DNA of 64,000 bases from Xanthomonas theicola (GTDB lineage Bacteria > Pseudomonadota > Gammaproteobacteria > Xanthomonadales > Xanthomonadaceae). The position numbers and the translations under genes were made by a program. The notes below the pieces were generated by a model. That model ran no database searches and was not told the origin of the DNA. It was given only the letters and a program-made list of their open reading frames with translations. Below, one piece after another: positions 23,342 through 33,776 of this stretch. The stretch is taken from positions 1,900,001-1,964,000 of the forward strand of contig NZ_CP049017.1 in assembly GCF_014236795.1 (NCBI RefSeq), written 5' to 3'. Positions within the stretch are counted from its first letter, which is position 1. The number at the start of each line of letters is the position of its first letter.

Positions 23342-25264
23342 TCAGATCTCCACCTGCGCGCCCAGCTCCACCAGCCGGTTGCCCGGAATGCGGAAGAAGT
23401 CGGTGGCGGGCGCGGCGTTGCGGTGCATGAGCGCGAACAGCTTGTCGCGCCAGATCGGCATGCCGCGGTTGGCGCTGGCGACGATGGTCTCGCGGCTGGC
23501 GAAATAGGTGGTGTCCATCGGGTCGAAGTAGGTGCCGCCCTGGTCGCAGGAGCGCATCAGCGCCAGCGGCACGTCGGGGGTTTCCATGAAACCGAAGCGC
23601 ACATACACCCGATAGAACTCATCGCCGATGGCATCCATTTTCAACCGCTGCCGGGCGACCGCGTACGGCACCGGCAGGGTTTCCACGGTCAGGAACACGT
23701 TGCGCTCGTGCAGCACCTTGTTGTGCTTGAGGTTGTGCATCAGCGCATGCGGCACCACCAGCGGGTCGGCGGTCAGGAAGACGGCGGTACCCGGTACGCG
23801 CACCGGCGGCGCCAGCATCAGCCCGGGCAGGAAGCTGTCGAGCTTGATGCCGTCCTTGCGGATCTCGCTTTGCAGCAGCTTGCGCCCGCGGCGCCAGGTG
23901 CGCATCAGGGTGAACAGGATCAGGCCCAGCAACAGCGGGAACCAGGCCCCGTCCATGAACTTGATGATGTTGGCGTAGAAGAACGCGCAATCCACGAGCA
24001 GAAACACCGCCGCCATCATCCACAGCAACGGGCGCGGCACGCGCGGGTTGGTGCGCGCGTAGATGATCATCAACACCGTGGTGATCAGCATGGTGCCGGT
24101 CACCGACACGCCATAGGCGGTGGCCAGCGACATGGAATCGCCGAAGCCCAGCACCGCGATGAGCACCAGCGCCAGCAGCATCCAGTTGACGCCGGGGATG
24201 TAGATCTGGCCGATCGTCGAATGCGAAGTGTGGCGGATATGCATGCGCGGGATGTAGCCGAGTTGGATCGCCTGACTGGCCACCGAGTACGCGCCGGTGA
24301 TCACCGCCTGCGACGCGATGACCGTGGCCGCGGTGGCCAACACGATCATCGGATACAGGCCCCAGTCGGGAACCGATTCGTAGAACGGATTGCGCACCGC
24401 GGCCGGGTCGCGCAGCACCAGCGCGCCCTGCCCCAGATAGGTCAGGGTCAACATCGGCAACACCAGGAAATTCCAGGAATAGCGGATCGCCTTGGCGCCG
24501 AAATGGCCCATGTCCGCATACAGCGCCTCGCCGCCGGTGACCGCCAGCACCACCGCGCCGAGCACGAACACCGCATGCCAATTGTGCTCGGCGAAAAAGC
24601 GCACGCCCCACCAGGGATTCAGCGCGTGCAGCACCTCCGGCGCCTTGGTCAGGTTGTAGACGCCGATCGCGCCCAGCGCCAGGAACCACAGCACGGTGAT
24701 CGGACCGAAAGCCTTGCCGACCCGTTCGGTGCCGAAGCGCTGCGCCACGAACAGGACCACCAGCACCACCACGGTGATCGGCACGACGAAGCTGCGCAGC
24801 CGCGGAGCGGCCACTTCCAGGCCCTCCACCGCCGACAGCACCGAGATCGCCGGAGTGATCACCCCGTCGCCGAAGAACAGCGAGGCGCCGAAGATGCCGA
24901 GGATGCCAACCACGTAGACGGAGCGCGAGCCGCCCGGCAGGGCGCGCTGGGCCAGCGCGGTCAACGCCATGATGCCGCCCTCGCCATCGTTGTCGGCACG
25001 CATGATGATCGCCACGTACTTCAGCGTGACCACGATCATCAACGCCCAGAACACCAACGAGAGGATGCCCAGCACGGTGTCATGGTCCGGGGTCAGGCCG
25101 TAGTGCGGGGAAAACGCTTCTTTCAGCGTGTACAACGGGCTGGTGCCGATGTCGCCGAAGACCACGCCGATGGCGCCCAGGACCATGGCCAAGCCAGTCT
25201 TGCGGTGCGCGGCGTGGCCGGAATTTCCCGCGTGAACGGCATCGGAGGAGGGGGGCAAGGACAT
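23342..25264 (-). CDS. kup: low-affinity K+ transporter Kup
   Basis: A 640-residue inner-membrane K+/H+ symporter with about 12 transmembrane helices in the first ~450 residues ([20 protein letters not shown] is the family signature), a gating region ([20 protein letters not shown]) and a cytoplasmic C-terminal domain. Full family length. It interrupts the ruv genes; the order ruvC-ruvA-kup-ruvB is the same direction throughout, with repeats at the junctions. Confidence 0.96.
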   Translation of the reverse strand: MSLPPSSDAVHAGNSGHAAHRKTGLAMVLGAIGVVFGDIGTSPLYTLKEAFSPHYGLTPDHDTVLGILSLVFWALMIVVTLKYVAIIMRADNDGEGGIMALTALAQRALPGGSRSVYVVGILGIFGASLFFGDGVITPAISVLSAVEGLEVAAPRLRSFVVPITVVVLVVLFVAQRFGTERVGKAFGPITVLWFLALGAIGVYNLTKAPEVLHALNPWWGVRFFAEHNWHAVFVLGAVVLAVTGGEALYADMGHFGAKAIRYSWNFLVLPMLTLTYLGQGALVLRDPAAVRNPFYESVPDWGLYPMIVLATAATVIASQAVITGAYSVASQAIQLGYIPRMHIRHTSHSTIGQIYIPGVNWMLLALVLIAVLGFGDSMSLATAYGVSVTGTMLITTVLMIIYARTNPRVPRPLLWMMAAVFLLVDCAFFYANIIKFMDGAWFPLLLGLILFTLMRTWRRGRKLLQSEIRKDGIKLDSFLPGLMLAPPVRVPGTAVFLTADPLVVPHALMHNLKHNKVLHERNVFLTVETLPVPYAVARQRLKMDAIGDEFYRVYVRFGFMETPDVPLALMRSCDQGGTYFDPMDTTYFASRETIVASANRGMPIWRDKLFALMHRNAAPATDFFRIPGNRLVELGAQVEI

Positions 25265-25316
25265 GTCGGAATCAGGTTAGCGCCGCAGCGCGTGAAGAAA
25301 GGAGGTACGGCATGGA

Positions 25317-25901
25317 TCAGCGCAGCGCGGCCTGCAGCGCCTTGCGGATCACGGTGGCGACCTCGTCGCCGTCGGCGGCGGCGTCGCGCGCCATCTTCGC
25401 CGCCTCGGCCGGCTTGTAGCCGAGCTGCTGCAGCGCCACGGTGGCCTCGGACATGGCGTCGGTCCCCAACTGCCCGGTGACCGGCGCACCGCCGCTGAAG
25501 TCCGCGGCGCGATCGCGCAGCTCCACCACCATGCGCTCGGCGGTCTTCTTGCCGATGCCGGGGATGCGGGTCAGCGCGGCGACGTCGGCGGTGGTGACCA
25601 GCCGCGCGAACTCGTCCACGCTGACGCCCGACAGCACCGCCAGCGCGATCTTGGCGCCGATGCCGGTGACCCGCTGCACGTCGCGGAACAGGCGCCGCTC
25701 GCCCTCGCGCAGGAAACCGTACAGCGACACGCTGTCCTCCTTCTGCGCATAGTGGGTGAACAGGATCACGTCGCGGCCGACGTCGGGCAGGTCGTAGAAG
25801 GTGCTCATCGGCGCCTCCAGCTCGTAGCCGACCCCGCCCACGTCGATCACCAGCCACGGCGGCTGCTTGTAGGCGAGGATGCCGCGCAGGCGGCCGATCA
25901 T
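25317..25901 (-). CDS. ruvA: Holliday junction DNA-binding protein RuvA
   Basis: A 194-residue protein with the OB-fold N-terminal domain ([20 protein letters not shown]), two helix-hairpin-helix motifs ([39 protein letters not shown]) and a C-terminal RuvB-binding domain ([19 protein letters not shown]). It forms tetramers on four-way junctions. ATG at 25901 is the universal MIGRLRG start. Confidence 0.97.
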   Translation of the reverse strand: MIGRLRGILAYKQPPWLVIDVGGVGYELEAPMSTFYDLPDVGRDVILFTHYAQKEDSVSLYGFLREGERRLFRDVQRVTGIGAKIALAVLSGVSVDEFARLVTTADVAALTRIPGIGKKTAERMVVELRDRAADFSGGAPVTGQLGTDAMSEATVALQQLGYKPAEAAKMARDAAADGDEVATVIRKALQAALR

Positions 25902-25914
25902 CGGGACACTCCTT

Positions 25915-26055
25915 CGGGACTCCGGACTCGGGACTGGGGACTCGAAAAGCTGGAGGCGCGGCCGGCTTGAGCGGATACGACGCGGTGTACCGGCGATCTG
26001 CCAGGCGCCGACAACTCGCTGTTCCGGGCCCCGAGTCCCGAGTCCCGAGTCCCGA
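25915..26055. repeat. GGGACTC-arm inverted repeat between ruvA and ruvC
   Basis: Left arm GGGACTCCGGACTCGGGACT (25917-25936) plus GGGGACTCG; right arm CCCGAGTCCCGAGTCCCGAG around 26032-26055. It fills almost the whole gap between the ruvC stop and the ruvA start. Confidence 0.75.
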
Positions 26056-26064
26056 CATATTTCA

Positions 26065-26751
26065 TCATTTCCTGCTCCACGCCTGTTGCGTACTGACGCC
26101 CAGGCGCTGCGCGGTCGCGCGCACGTGGGCATGGGTGATGGCCACCGCCAGCGCGTCGGCGGCGTCGGCCTGCAGTTTCCCGGTCAGGCTCAGCATCAGG
26201 CCGACCATGTGTTGCACCTGCTGCTTTTCGGCCGCGCCCTTGCCGACGATGGCCAGCTTGATCTCCTTGGCCGCGTACTCGTGCACCGGCAAGTCGCGCA
26301 GCACCACCGCGCAGATCGCCGCGCCGCGCGCGTGGCCGAGCTTCAGCGCGGCGTCGGCGCTCTTGCCCATGAACACCCGCTCGATCGCCACTTCCTGCGG
26401 CCGGTACTCCTGGATCAGCGCGTCCAGCCCGTACAGCAGGCGCTTGAGCCGCTGCGAGAAGTCGCCTTCGCCGAGCAGCACCAGCGGCGCGTGGTGCACG
26501 TGGCTGGTGCGGCCGCTGCCGTCGATGTCGATGATGCCCACGCCGGTGCGCTGCGAACCCGGGTCGATGCCGAGGATGCGAACCTTGCCCGGACTCGGGA
26601 CGCGGGACGCGGGACTCGAAGGACCTTCGGCACGGCCAGCGCGAGTGGAGACGACAGGCCGCGACGGTGATCCATCAGGCTCCGGCAGCTCGCCGTTCCG
26701 AGTCCCGAGTCCCGCGTCCCGAGTCCCGGCAGTCGCCACGTCAACCGCCAC
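26065..26751 (-). CDS. ruvC: Holliday junction resolvase RuvC with repeat-derived N-terminal extension
   Basis: The conserved enzyme starts at [20 protein letters not shown] (first catalytic Asp in GIDPGS) and continues with [20 protein letters not shown] and [14 protein letters not shown], a complete resolvase core. There is no ATG, GTG or TTG at the usual place; the codons before RILGIDPG are repeat-encoded (RVPSPGK). Upstream starts in frame are GTGs at 26751 and 26739, which would add about 55 residues read through an inverted-repeat element. The 26751 start overlaps the yebC stop, so translation may be coupled. Confidence 0.9.
   Translation of the reverse strand: MAVDVATAGTRDAGLGTRNGELPEPDGSPSRPVVSTRAGRAEGPSSPASRVPSPGKVRILGIDPGSQRTGVGIIDIDGSGRTSHVHHAPLVLLGEGDFSQRLKRLLYGLDALIQEYRPQEVAIERVFMGKSADAALKLGHARGAAICAVVLRDLPVHEYAAKEIKLAIVGKGAAEKQQVQHMVGLMLSLTGKLQADAADALAVAITHAHVRATAQRLGVSTQQAWSRK
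26591..26729. repeat. GGGACTC-arm inverted repeat inside the ruvC 5' region
   Basis: Left arm GGACTCGGGACGCGGGACGC (from 26591); right arm CCGAGTCCCGAGTCCCGCGT (from 26698). The whole element lies in frame with ruvC and encodes its apparent N-terminal extension. Confidence 0.75.
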
Positions 26752-27472
26752 TCAACGCGGACTGATCGGCATTGGAATAGACCGCCTGCACGTCGTCCAG
26801 GTCTTCCAGCATGTCCAGCAGCTTGCGCACCTGCAGCGCGGTGTCGCCTTCCACCGCGATGTCGTTGTCGGCGCGGAAGCTGATCTCGGCATGGTCGGCA
26901 GCCAGGCCGGCCGCCTGCATCGCGTCCTTGACCGCCTGCAACGCGTCCGGCGAGGTCAGCACGTCGATCGCGCCGTCGTCCTGATAGACCACGATGTCGT
27001 CGGCGCCGGCGTCGATCGCCACCTCGGTGACGGCCTCCTCGTCGGCGCCGGCGGCGAAGCTGAGCACGCCCAGGCGCTTGAACATGAACGCCACCGAGCC
27101 TTCGGTGCCCAGGTTGCCGCCGTACTTGCTGAACGCGTGGCGCACGTCGGCCACGGTGCGCACGCGGTTGTCGGTCAGGCAATCGACGATCACCGCGACC
27201 CCGCCCGGGGCATAGCCCTCGTAGCGGATCTCCTCGTATTCCACCCCTTCCAGTTCGCCGGTGGCCTTCTTGATCGCGCGCTCGATCACGTCCTTGGACA
27301 TGTTCGAGGCCAGGCCCTTGTCCATCGCCACGCGCAGGCGCGGGTTGTTGGACGGGTCGCCGCCGCCGGCGCGCGCGGCGACGCCGATCTCGCGGATGAT
27401 CTTGGTGAAAATCTTGCCGCGCTTCGCATCGGATGCGTTCTTGCGGGCTTCGATCGAGGGGCCTCTACCCAT
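26741..27472 (-). CDS. yebC: YebC/PmpR-family regulator or translation factor
   Basis: A 243-residue protein with the family N-terminus [20 protein letters not shown], the central [20 protein letters not shown] and C-terminal [20 protein letters not shown]. Family members act as DNA-binding regulators or aid ribosomes at proline-rich stretches. It is upstream of ruvC, as in many proteobacteria. Note the head reads GRGPSIE instead of the usual GH/GRAGSIQ-type start. Confidence 0.95.
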   Translation of the reverse strand: MGRGPSIEARKNASDAKRGKIFTKIIREIGVAARAGGGDPSNNPRLRVAMDKGLASNMSKDVIERAIKKATGELEGVEYEEIRYEGYAPGGVAVIVDCLTDNRVRTVADVRHAFSKYGGNLGTEGSVAFMFKRLGVLSFAAGADEEAVTEVAIDAGADDIVVYQDDGAIDVLTSPDALQAVKDAMQAAGLAADHAEISFRADNDIAVEGDTALQVRKLLDMLEDLDDVQAVYSNADQSALSGG

Positions 27473-27553
27473 GGGGCGTTCCGGACATCAGTGAAGACAA
27501 GCGGCGGATTTTACTCGATTGCGCCGCTGCGCCTCCATCCGCGGCGCAAGCGC

Positions 27554-28201
27554 TCAACCGGCGAAGCGGCCATGGCGCAGGAACGCCGCGGCCTGGCGCG
27601 CGGCCAGCGGCGAGAACAACAGGCCGCCGTGGCTGGCGCGCACCATGCAATGGTCGCGCAGGCCGGGCAGGCGGGTCTCGGCCAGGGCCACGGTGCCGTC
27701 CGATTGCGGCCCCAGCGCGGCGATGCGGTTGCCCAGCCCGAACGCGACGCTGCCGGCCACCATGCCGACCTCGGCGGGACCGTCCCAGCGTCCCAGACCC
27801 CGCTGCAGCAAGCCCGCGCTGCGTCCCAGAGCGGCGCCGAGACCACGCCGCAGCAGCGCCTGCGCCACCGCGCTGCCGGCCAGCGGCATGCCCAGGCAGA
27901 CCACACGGGTCACCGGCGCCTGCAGCGCCTGGCGCAGGGCGTCCAGCGCGATCAGCCCGCCCAGGCTGTGCCCGACCAGCGCCGCCGGCCCGTGCGCCGC
28001 CAGCCGTTCGATCCGGCGCAGCAGGCGCGGCAGCGCCGCCTCGGCCCCGCCGAAAACGGTCGAATAACCGAAGGTGGCGACACGGAAGCGGTCGCGGCGC
28101 AAGCGCCAGGCCAGTGGGCCGAGCCAGGCGCGGCCGTTCCAGATGCCGTGCAGCAGCAACACCAGCGGTGCGGCGCCGACGGCATGGTGCGCAGCGGCCA
28201 T
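27554..28201 (-). CDS. alpha/beta-hydrolase, lipase/esterase-like
   Basis: A 215-residue hydrolase: oxyanion region LVLLLHGIWNGRAWLGPL, nucleophile elbow GHSLGG near residue 75, and a late SDGTVALAET plus DHCMVRASHGG (probable acid and His). This resembles PGAP1-like or short triacylglycerol-lipase-type proteins. No signal peptide, so cytoplasmic. It follows the I78 lipoprotein gene by 10 bases. Substrate unknown. Confidence 0.8.
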   Translation of the reverse strand: MAAAHHAVGAAPLVLLLHGIWNGRAWLGPLAWRLRRDRFRVATFGYSTVFGGAEAALPRLLRRIERLAAHGPAALVGHSLGGLIALDALRQALQAPVTRVVCLGMPLAGSAVAQALLRRGLGAALGRSAGLLQRGLGRWDGPAEVGMVAGSVAFGLGNRIAALGPQSDGTVALAETRLPGLRDHCMVRASHGGLLFSPLAARQAAAFLRHGRFAG

Positions 28202-28211
28202 GCGTCCCGGC

Positions 28212-28499
28212 TCAGCCGCAGTCGATCCGGACGATGGCATTGGCCGTGTCCAGGAACACGTTGAGCCGGTCCGGACGCAGGCCGCGAGTCGCCGCCTGGC
28301 CGGCACCGCTTTGCTCCCGGACCCGCGCCATGGTCGCCTCGGTCGCGGGCTGGCCGACCGCCCAAGCCACCGGCGCGGCCAGGCAACGGCCATCGCCCTG
28401 CAGGTCCGGGCCGCCGCTGGCCGGCTGCAGCGACGCCGGCGGCGTGCAGGCGGCCAGCAGCGGCAGCAGCGCGGCGATGCATCCCTGTGCTCGCGACAT
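28212..28499 (-). CDS. peptidase inhibitor I78-family lipoprotein
   Basis: A 95-residue lipoprotein: signal peptide with lipobox LAAC (QGCIAALLPLLAACTPP), then the I78/AFLEI pattern REQSGAGQAATRGLRPDRLN and VFLDTANAIVRIDCG. The family inhibits secreted serine or metalloproteases, probably protecting the periplasm. A cysteine pair (GRCL and DCG) should form the conserved disulfide. The 223 bases before it, up to the efflux genes, show no gene. Confidence 0.8.
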   Translation of the reverse strand: MSRAQGCIAALLPLLAACTPPASLQPASGGPDLQGDGRCLAAPVAWAVGQPATEATMARVREQSGAGQAATRGLRPDRLNVFLDTANAIVRIDCG

Positions 28500-28722
28500 C
28501 GGGTTTCTCCCGCAGCTCGAAGTGCGTACAAGTCTATTGCGCCGTCGTGCACCGCGTGCCGAGCTGGCCGCGGCCGAGCGCCGGCCGCCCGCACCGGCGT
28601 CGCCGATCCGGTACCGGCAGGCCCGGTTGCACACGGCCGGCGCCAGCCCCCCGGCCAGGGCACGCCCGCCGTCTGCGCCTGGGCCGCGCGGGGCCGGGCA
28701 GGCAAGCAACCGCTGCGGCGCC

Positions 28723-29847
28723 TCAGCGCGCGGCCGCGCGCACGCGCGCGCCCTCGGCGAGCAGCGCATTGGGCGCCAGCACGACCCTGTCGCCGGCGGC
28801 CACGCCGGCCAGCACCTCGATCTCGTTGCCCAGGTTGCGGCCCAGCACCACCGCCACATAGCGCAGCCGCTGGTCCCTGCCGACCTTGCCCACCTTGGCC
28901 ACGGCGCCGTCCTGCACCAGCGTCGCCAGCGGCAGCAGCGCCGCCGGCGCCGCGCGCGGCACCTGCAGGCGCACCTGCCCGACCATGCCGGCAGGCAGCC
29001 GGTTGCCGGGGTTGGGAAGGCGCAGTTCCACCCGCATGCCGCCGGCATCCTCGGAAATGCGCTGCGCACTGCGCATCACCTCGGCATCGAAGCGTTCGCC
29101 CGGCAGTTCCGGGAACGTCACCTGCGCGCGCAGGCCCGGGCGCACCTGCAATGCGGCGCTCTGCGGCACGTCCACGGCGATGCGCAGCGGGTCCAGCGCA
29201 TCGATCCGGAACATCGGCAGCGTGGCCGCGGCGGCATCGCCGACCACGCGGTCGCCCTGCTCGATGTTGCGCGCGCTGATCACCCCGTCGAACGGCGCAC
29301 GCACACTGCCGAAGCCCTGCCGCGCGCGCGCGCTGGACAGCTGCGCACGCGCCACGTCCAGTGCCGCCTGCGCCGCATCGCGCGCGCCCAGCCGGCTGCT
29401 GTAGTCCTGGCGCGAGATCAACTGGCCGCGCAGCATCGCCGCGGCGCGTTCGTAGTTGCCGCGCGCCAGGGTCAGGTCGGCCTCGGCCTGCAGCACCTGG
29501 GCCTGCGCTTGGCGCACCGCCTGATCGATTTCCGGCGCGGCGATGGTGGCCAGCACCTGACCGGCGCGGACGCGGTCGCCGAGATCGACCAGGCGCGTGG
29601 CCACCAGGCCGGTGGCGCGCGCGTACACCTGCGCGGTCTGCCCGGCCTGCGCCCGCGCCGGCAGCGCCAGCACAGCGTCGGCAGCGGCCGCGCGGGCCTG
29701 CACCGTCGCCACTTCGGGAACTGCGGCGGGCGCCGCGGCCGAGCGCCGCTTGTCGCAGCCGGCAAGCGCGGCGCAGGCCAAGGCGAGCGCCGCAACCGCG
29801 CCGGCGACGTGCGGGAACGGACGCGGTGCGATCTTCATGGCAGTCAT
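28723..29847 (-). CDS. RND efflux periplasmic adaptor (membrane fusion protein)
   Basis: A 374-residue lipoprotein-type adaptor with lipobox LAGC (AGAVAALALACAALAGCDK). Barrel-sandwich/lipoyl halves (VYARATGLVATRLVDLGDRV, GVISARNIEQGDRV) flank an alpha-hairpin (APEIDQAVRQAQAQVLQAEA), then a beta-barrel domain. It joins the RND pump to an outer-membrane channel. Its ATG overlaps the stop of the upstream pump gene as ATGA, an unusual order in that the pump comes first. No TolC-type gene is adjacent. Confidence 0.9.
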   Translation of the reverse strand: MTAMKIAPRPFPHVAGAVAALALACAALAGCDKRRSAAAPAAVPEVATVQARAAAADAVLALPARAQAGQTAQVYARATGLVATRLVDLGDRVRAGQVLATIAAPEIDQAVRQAQAQVLQAEADLTLARGNYERAAAMLRGQLISRQDYSSRLGARDAAQAALDVARAQLSSARARQGFGSVRAPFDGVISARNIEQGDRVVGDAAAATLPMFRIDALDPLRIAVDVPQSAALQVRPGLRAQVTFPELPGERFDAEVMRSAQRISEDAGGMRVELRLPNPGNRLPAGMVGQVRLQVPRAAPAALLPLATLVQDGAVAKVGKVGRDQRLRYVAVVLGRNLGNEIEVLAGVAAGDRVVLAPNALLAEGARVRAAAR

Positions 29848-32800
29848 CGAACGACTCCTTCGTTGCCGGCCGCAAGGCCATCGGCGGCCGCGGCGTGGCG
29901 GCGGTTGTGGCGGCGGCCGAGCACGGCCAGGATCGACGGCACCAGCAGCAGCGTGGCCGGGGTGCCGAACAGCAGGCCGCCGATCACCGCGCGACCCAGC
30001 GGCGCGTTCTGCTCGCCGCCCTCGCCCAGCCCCAGCGCCATCGGCACGATGCCCAGCACCATCGCGCTGGCAGTCATCAGCACCGGCCGCAGGCGCACCG
30101 CCGCGGCCTCGTAGGCGGCCTGCTCGGGATCGTGGCCCTGCCCGATCAGGTTGCGCGCAAAGCTGGTCACCAGCACGCTGTTGGCGGTGGACACGCCGAT
30201 GACCATCATCCCCCCCATCAGCGCCGGCACGCTGAGCGGGGTGCCGGTGACGCACAGCGCCACCGCCGCACCGGCGATCGCCAGCGGCAGCCCGGACATC
30301 GCCACCAGCGGCTGCACCCAGGACTGGAAGTTGACCACCAGCACCAGGAACACCAGCACCGCCGCCAGCATCAGGCCCGAGCCGAGTTCGCCGTAGGCGC
30401 TGTGCATTTCCCCGGCCTGGCCGACGATCTCGATGCGGTTGCCGGGCTTGAGCCGGGCCTGCATCTGCGCGGTGATGTCGGTCAGCGCCGCGTGCACCGA
30501 ACCGAGGTCGCGCCCTTGCACGTTGGCGACCACGCTCACGGTCGGCGCCATCATCACCCGGCCGACGCTGGCCGGCACCGCGCGCGGGGTCACGTTGGCG
30601 ATGTTGCGCAACAGCACGTTGCCGTCGGCGCCGATGCGCAGCGGCGTATTGAGCAGCGCCTCGATGCCGTCCAGGTCCTCGGGCAGCACCTGCAACTGCA
30701 CCGTATAGGACGTCGCGGTGGCCTGTTCCACCCAGTACACCGGGGTCACCGTGCCCGACGACCCCAGCACCGCGAGCACCGCGCGGCTGGCGTCCTGGGC
30801 GCTGATGCCGAGCTGGGCGGCGCGGCTGCGGTCGATCGCGATGCGGTACTCGGGCAGATCCAGCACCTGCCGCACCATCACGTCGGTCGCGCCGGGCACC
30901 TGCCGCAGCCGCGGCACCAGTTCGCGTGCCAGCGCCAGGTTGCCGGCGGCCTCGCGCCCGTTGAAGCGCACCTCCAGCGCGCCCACCGCCGCGCCGGCCA
31001 GGGTGCGACCGGTGGCGTCGGGCGGCCGTTCGAACAGGCGCACCTCGGGGTAGCGCTCGGCGATGCGCGCGCGGATCGCCTTCAAGTAATCGGCGGTGGG
31101 CGCGTGCGGGGTGCGCAGCTGCAGCATCAGTTCGGCCTCGAACGCACCGACCACGGCGCTGTCCACCCAGGCCAGGTTGACCGCGTCCGGGATGCCGATC
31201 TGCTCGTAGACGGTCTGCAACTCGGCGGCGGGAATGATGTCGCGGATCTCGCGCTGGACCTGCGCCAGCCGCTGCGCGGTCTGCTCCAGCCGGGTCCCCG
31301 ACGGCAGCCGCACCTGCAGCCGCAACTGCCCGGCATCGACCTGCGGGAAGTACTCGCGCCCGAGCATCGCCGCCGCGCCCAGGCCCAGGGCCAGCAGCGC
31401 GAACGCCGCCAGCGCCAGCATCCCGCCACGATGGCCGAGCCGGTACAGCAGCGCATGGTGGCGCTCGCGCAGCCGTTCCAGGGCGCGGTCCACGCGCCGG
31501 TGCAGGGCCAGCAGCGCGCGCTCGGCGGCCCAGCGCGGCCGCGCGCGGCTGCGGATGTCGGCCGGCAGCAGCAGGTAGCACAGCACCGGGATCAGCGTGC
31601 GCGAGAGCAGGAACGAGGCCAGCATCGCGAAGATCACCGCCAGCGCCAGCGGCGTGAACACCCAGGCCGACAGCCCCGTCATCAGCAGGATCGGGGTGAG
31701 CACGATGCAGATCGACACGGTGGAGACGAACTCGGGGAACACCACTTCGCCGGCGCTGTCCAGGATCGCGCTGCGCACGTCCTTGCCCATGGCGAGGTGG
31801 CGGTTGGTGTTCTCCACGTCCACCACCGCGTTGTCGACCAGGATGCCGATCGCCAGCGCCAGCCCGCCCAGGGTCATCACGTTGAAGGTATGGCCCAGCA
31901 GGTACAGCGCGGTCACCGAGGCCAGCAACGCCAACGGGATCGCCGACAGCACGATCAAGCTCGAGCGCCACGAGCCGACGAACACCAACACCACCGCCGC
32001 CACCAGCAGCCCGACCAGCAGCGCCTCGTGGCGGATCGAGCCGATCGCGTTGTCGACGAAGACGGACTGGTCGAAGATCGGCTCGATGCGCGTGCCAGGC
32101 GGCGCCGAGGCGACGATTTCCGGCAGCCGCTCGCGCACCTGGCGCACGATCTCCACTGCCGAGGCGCCGCCCATCTTGATCAGCGCCACCGAGACCGCAT
32201 CGGCGCCGTCCATGCGCGCGATATTGGTCTGCAGCGCGCCGCCGTCGCGCACGTTGGCCACGTCGCGCACGTAGATCACGTTGCCGCCGCGGCTGGCGAC
32301 CGGCAGGTCGAGGAAGCCGGCGGCGCTCTCCGGGCTGGTCTCCAGCGAGATCTGCATTTCGCGCGCGCCTTCGCGGATGTTGCCCGACGGCAGCGTCGGG
32401 CTGCCGCGCTCCAGCGCCGCGGCCACCTCCTGCGGGATCAGGCCGTAGATCTGCAGCGCCTGCGGGTCCAGGTCCACCATGATCTGCCGCGCCGCGCCGC
32501 CGTACGGCAGGCTCATGCGGATGCCCGGGATCGACTGGATCTGCGAGCGCAGTTGCAGGCGCGCATAATCGTACAGTTGCGCCGGGCTCATCGCGTCCGA
32601 GGACAGCACCAGTTGCAACACCGGCGTGCTGGAGACGTTGTTGCGCACCACCAGCGGCGGCGACGTCCCCGGCGGCATGCGCCGCAGGATGGTCTGCGAG
32701 ACCGCGGTCATCTGCGCCAGCGCGCGCTCCAGATTGACCCCGGGCTGGAAGTCGGCACGCACGATGCCGATGCCGTTCAGGCTTTCCGAGCGCACCTCCT

Positions 32801-33035
32801 TCAGGTCGTCGACGTTGTTGAGCACCGAGATCTCGGAGAACGAGGTCAGCTTGGCCGCCATCTCGGCCGCCGGCAGACCGGCGTAGGTCCAGATCAGGTT
32901 GACCGAGGCGATGCCGACCTCGGGCAGGATGTCGGTGGGCATGCGCCGCGCCGATTGCAGGCCGAACAACAGGATCAGCAGAGCGAGCACGCCGATGGTG
33001 TAGCGGCGCAACAAGGCGTACTGGACGATCCACAT
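29844..33035 (-). CDS. RND efflux pump, inner-membrane subunit
   Basis: A 1063-residue AcrB/HAE1-like protein. First transmembrane helix YTIGVLALLILLFG, then two large periplasmic loops and twelve helices. The family motif LALAIGILVDNAVVDVENTN (proton-relay region) and VVLVFVGSWRSSLIVLSAIP are present. ATG at 33035 (MWIVQYALLRRY) chosen as the usual pump N-terminus. The substrate cannot be told. The 219-base gap upstream (33036-33254) holds only the leader. Confidence 0.93.
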   Translation of the reverse strand: MWIVQYALLRRYTIGVLALLILLFGLQSARRMPTDILPEVGIASVNLIWTYAGLPAAEMAAKLTSFSEISVLNNVDDLKEVRSESLNGIGIVRADFQPGVNLERALAQMTAVSQTILRRMPPGTSPPLVVRNNVSSTPVLQLVLSSDAMSPAQLYDYARLQLRSQIQSIPGIRMSLPYGGAARQIMVDLDPQALQIYGLIPQEVAAALERGSPTLPSGNIREGAREMQISLETSPESAAGFLDLPVASRGGNVIYVRDVANVRDGGALQTNIARMDGADAVSVALIKMGGASAVEIVRQVRERLPEIVASAPPGTRIEPIFDQSVFVDNAIGSIRHEALLVGLLVAAVVLVFVGSWRSSLIVLSAIPLALLASVTALYLLGHTFNVMTLGGLALAIGILVDNAVVDVENTNRHLAMGKDVRSAILDSAGEVVFPEFVSTVSICIVLTPILLMTGLSAWVFTPLALAVIFAMLASFLLSRTLIPVLCYLLLPADIRSRARPRWAAERALLALHRRVDRALERLRERHHALLYRLGHRGGMLALAAFALLALGLGAAAMLGREYFPQVDAGQLRLQVRLPSGTRLEQTAQRLAQVQREIRDIIPAAELQTVYEQIGIPDAVNLAWVDSAVVGAFEAELMLQLRTPHAPTADYLKAIRARIAERYPEVRLFERPPDATGRTLAGAAVGALEVRFNGREAAGNLALARELVPRLRQVPGATDVMVRQVLDLPEYRIAIDRSRAAQLGISAQDASRAVLAVLGSSGTVTPVYWVEQATATSYTVQLQVLPEDLDGIEALLNTPLRIGADGNVLLRNIANVTPRAVPASVGRVMMAPTVSVVANVQGRDLGSVHAALTDITAQMQARLKPGNRIEIVGQAGEMHSAYGELGSGLMLAAVLVFLVLVVNFQSWVQPLVAMSGLPLAIAGAAVALCVTGTPLSVPALMGGMMVIGVSTANSVLVTSFARNLIGQGHDPEQAAYEAAAVRLRPVLMTASAMVLGIVPMALGLGEGGEQNAPLGRAVIGGLLFGTPATLLLVPSILAVLGRRHNRRHAAAADGLAAGNEGVVR

Positions 33036-33254
33036 GCGGGCGGGCTCCGTGCGGGGGCGAGGACGGCGGTCGCTGCAACAGATATACATATACATGGTGG
33101 GCGATGCACGCGGATCGCCACAAGCCGCGCCGGCGCCGCGCAACTGCGCTGTCCGCGCCGGCGCCCGTCACGGTTCAGCCGCGGGCGCGAACGCCGGTGC
33201 GGCGCCCCGCCGCGCACCGATAGGATGCAGATCCGCGGCGAGGCGGAGCGGCCC

Positions 33255-33773
33255 TCAGCGCGGCGGGCGCCGCAGGATGAACTCCAGGTCGCGGGTCTGC
33301 CCGACCGGGAACTCGTAGGTGCCGACCTTCTCGAAGCCGTAGCGCGCGTAGAAGCGCTGCGCGCCGAAGTTCTGCGACCACACCCCGATCCACAGCGTGC
33401 GCGGGCCGTCGCGTTCCAGCCAGGCCAGCGCGGTCTCGAACAGGCGGCTGCCCCAGCCGCTGTTCTGGTGCGAGCGCAGCAGGTACAGCCGCTTCAGTTC
33501 GCCGTCGCCGGGCCGCACCTCGGCGTGCGGCAGGCCGCACGGGCCGGCCGCGGCATGGCCCACCGCCACGCCGTCGTCCTCCAGCAGCCAGACCGCGTAG
33601 TCCGGGTGCTGCAGGATGGTGCGCTGCCGCGCCGCGGTGTAGGTCTGACCGAGAAAGCCATGCAGGTCCTGCGGCGAATACAGCTGGCCGAAGGTCTCGG
33701 TGAAGGTGGCCGCGGCCAGCGCCGCCAGCGTGGCGGCGTGGTCCGGCGTGGCCTGGCGGATCGCCAATGCCAT
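33255..33773 (-). CDS. GNAT-family N-acetyltransferase
   Basis: A 172-residue acetyltransferase of the RimI/spermidine type: IRQATPDHAATLAALAAATF, the acetyl-CoA-binding LKRLYLLRSHQNSGWGSRLF (R-x-x-G-x-G/S variant) and FYARYGFEKVGTYEFPVG. Three bases after aspS in the same direction, likely co-transcribed. Substrate unknown. Confidence 0.88.
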   Translation of the reverse strand: MALAIRQATPDHAATLAALAAATFTETFGQLYSPQDLHGFLGQTYTAARQRTILQHPDYAVWLLEDDGVAVGHAAAGPCGLPHAEVRPGDGELKRLYLLRSHQNSGWGSRLFETALAWLERDGPRTLWIGVWSQNFGAQRFYARYGFEKVGTYEFPVGQTRDLEFILRRPPR

Positions 33774-33776
33774 CGC

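Noticed and set aside
23105..25480. Long rightward frame rich in His, Gln and Arg
   Set aside because: Antisense shadow of kup; no domain and the opposite strand encodes a full conserved transporter.
33060..33110. TATACATATACATG repeats before the RND genes as a possible special operator
   Set aside because: Short AT-rich direct repeat without a clear palindrome or promoter geometry; not enough to call.
28723..33171. Leftward frame of ~1480 codons joining the efflux region into one protein
   Set aside because: Only its last ~374 codons (the adaptor) are real; the first part is out of frame with the RND pump, which is fully conserved in another frame.
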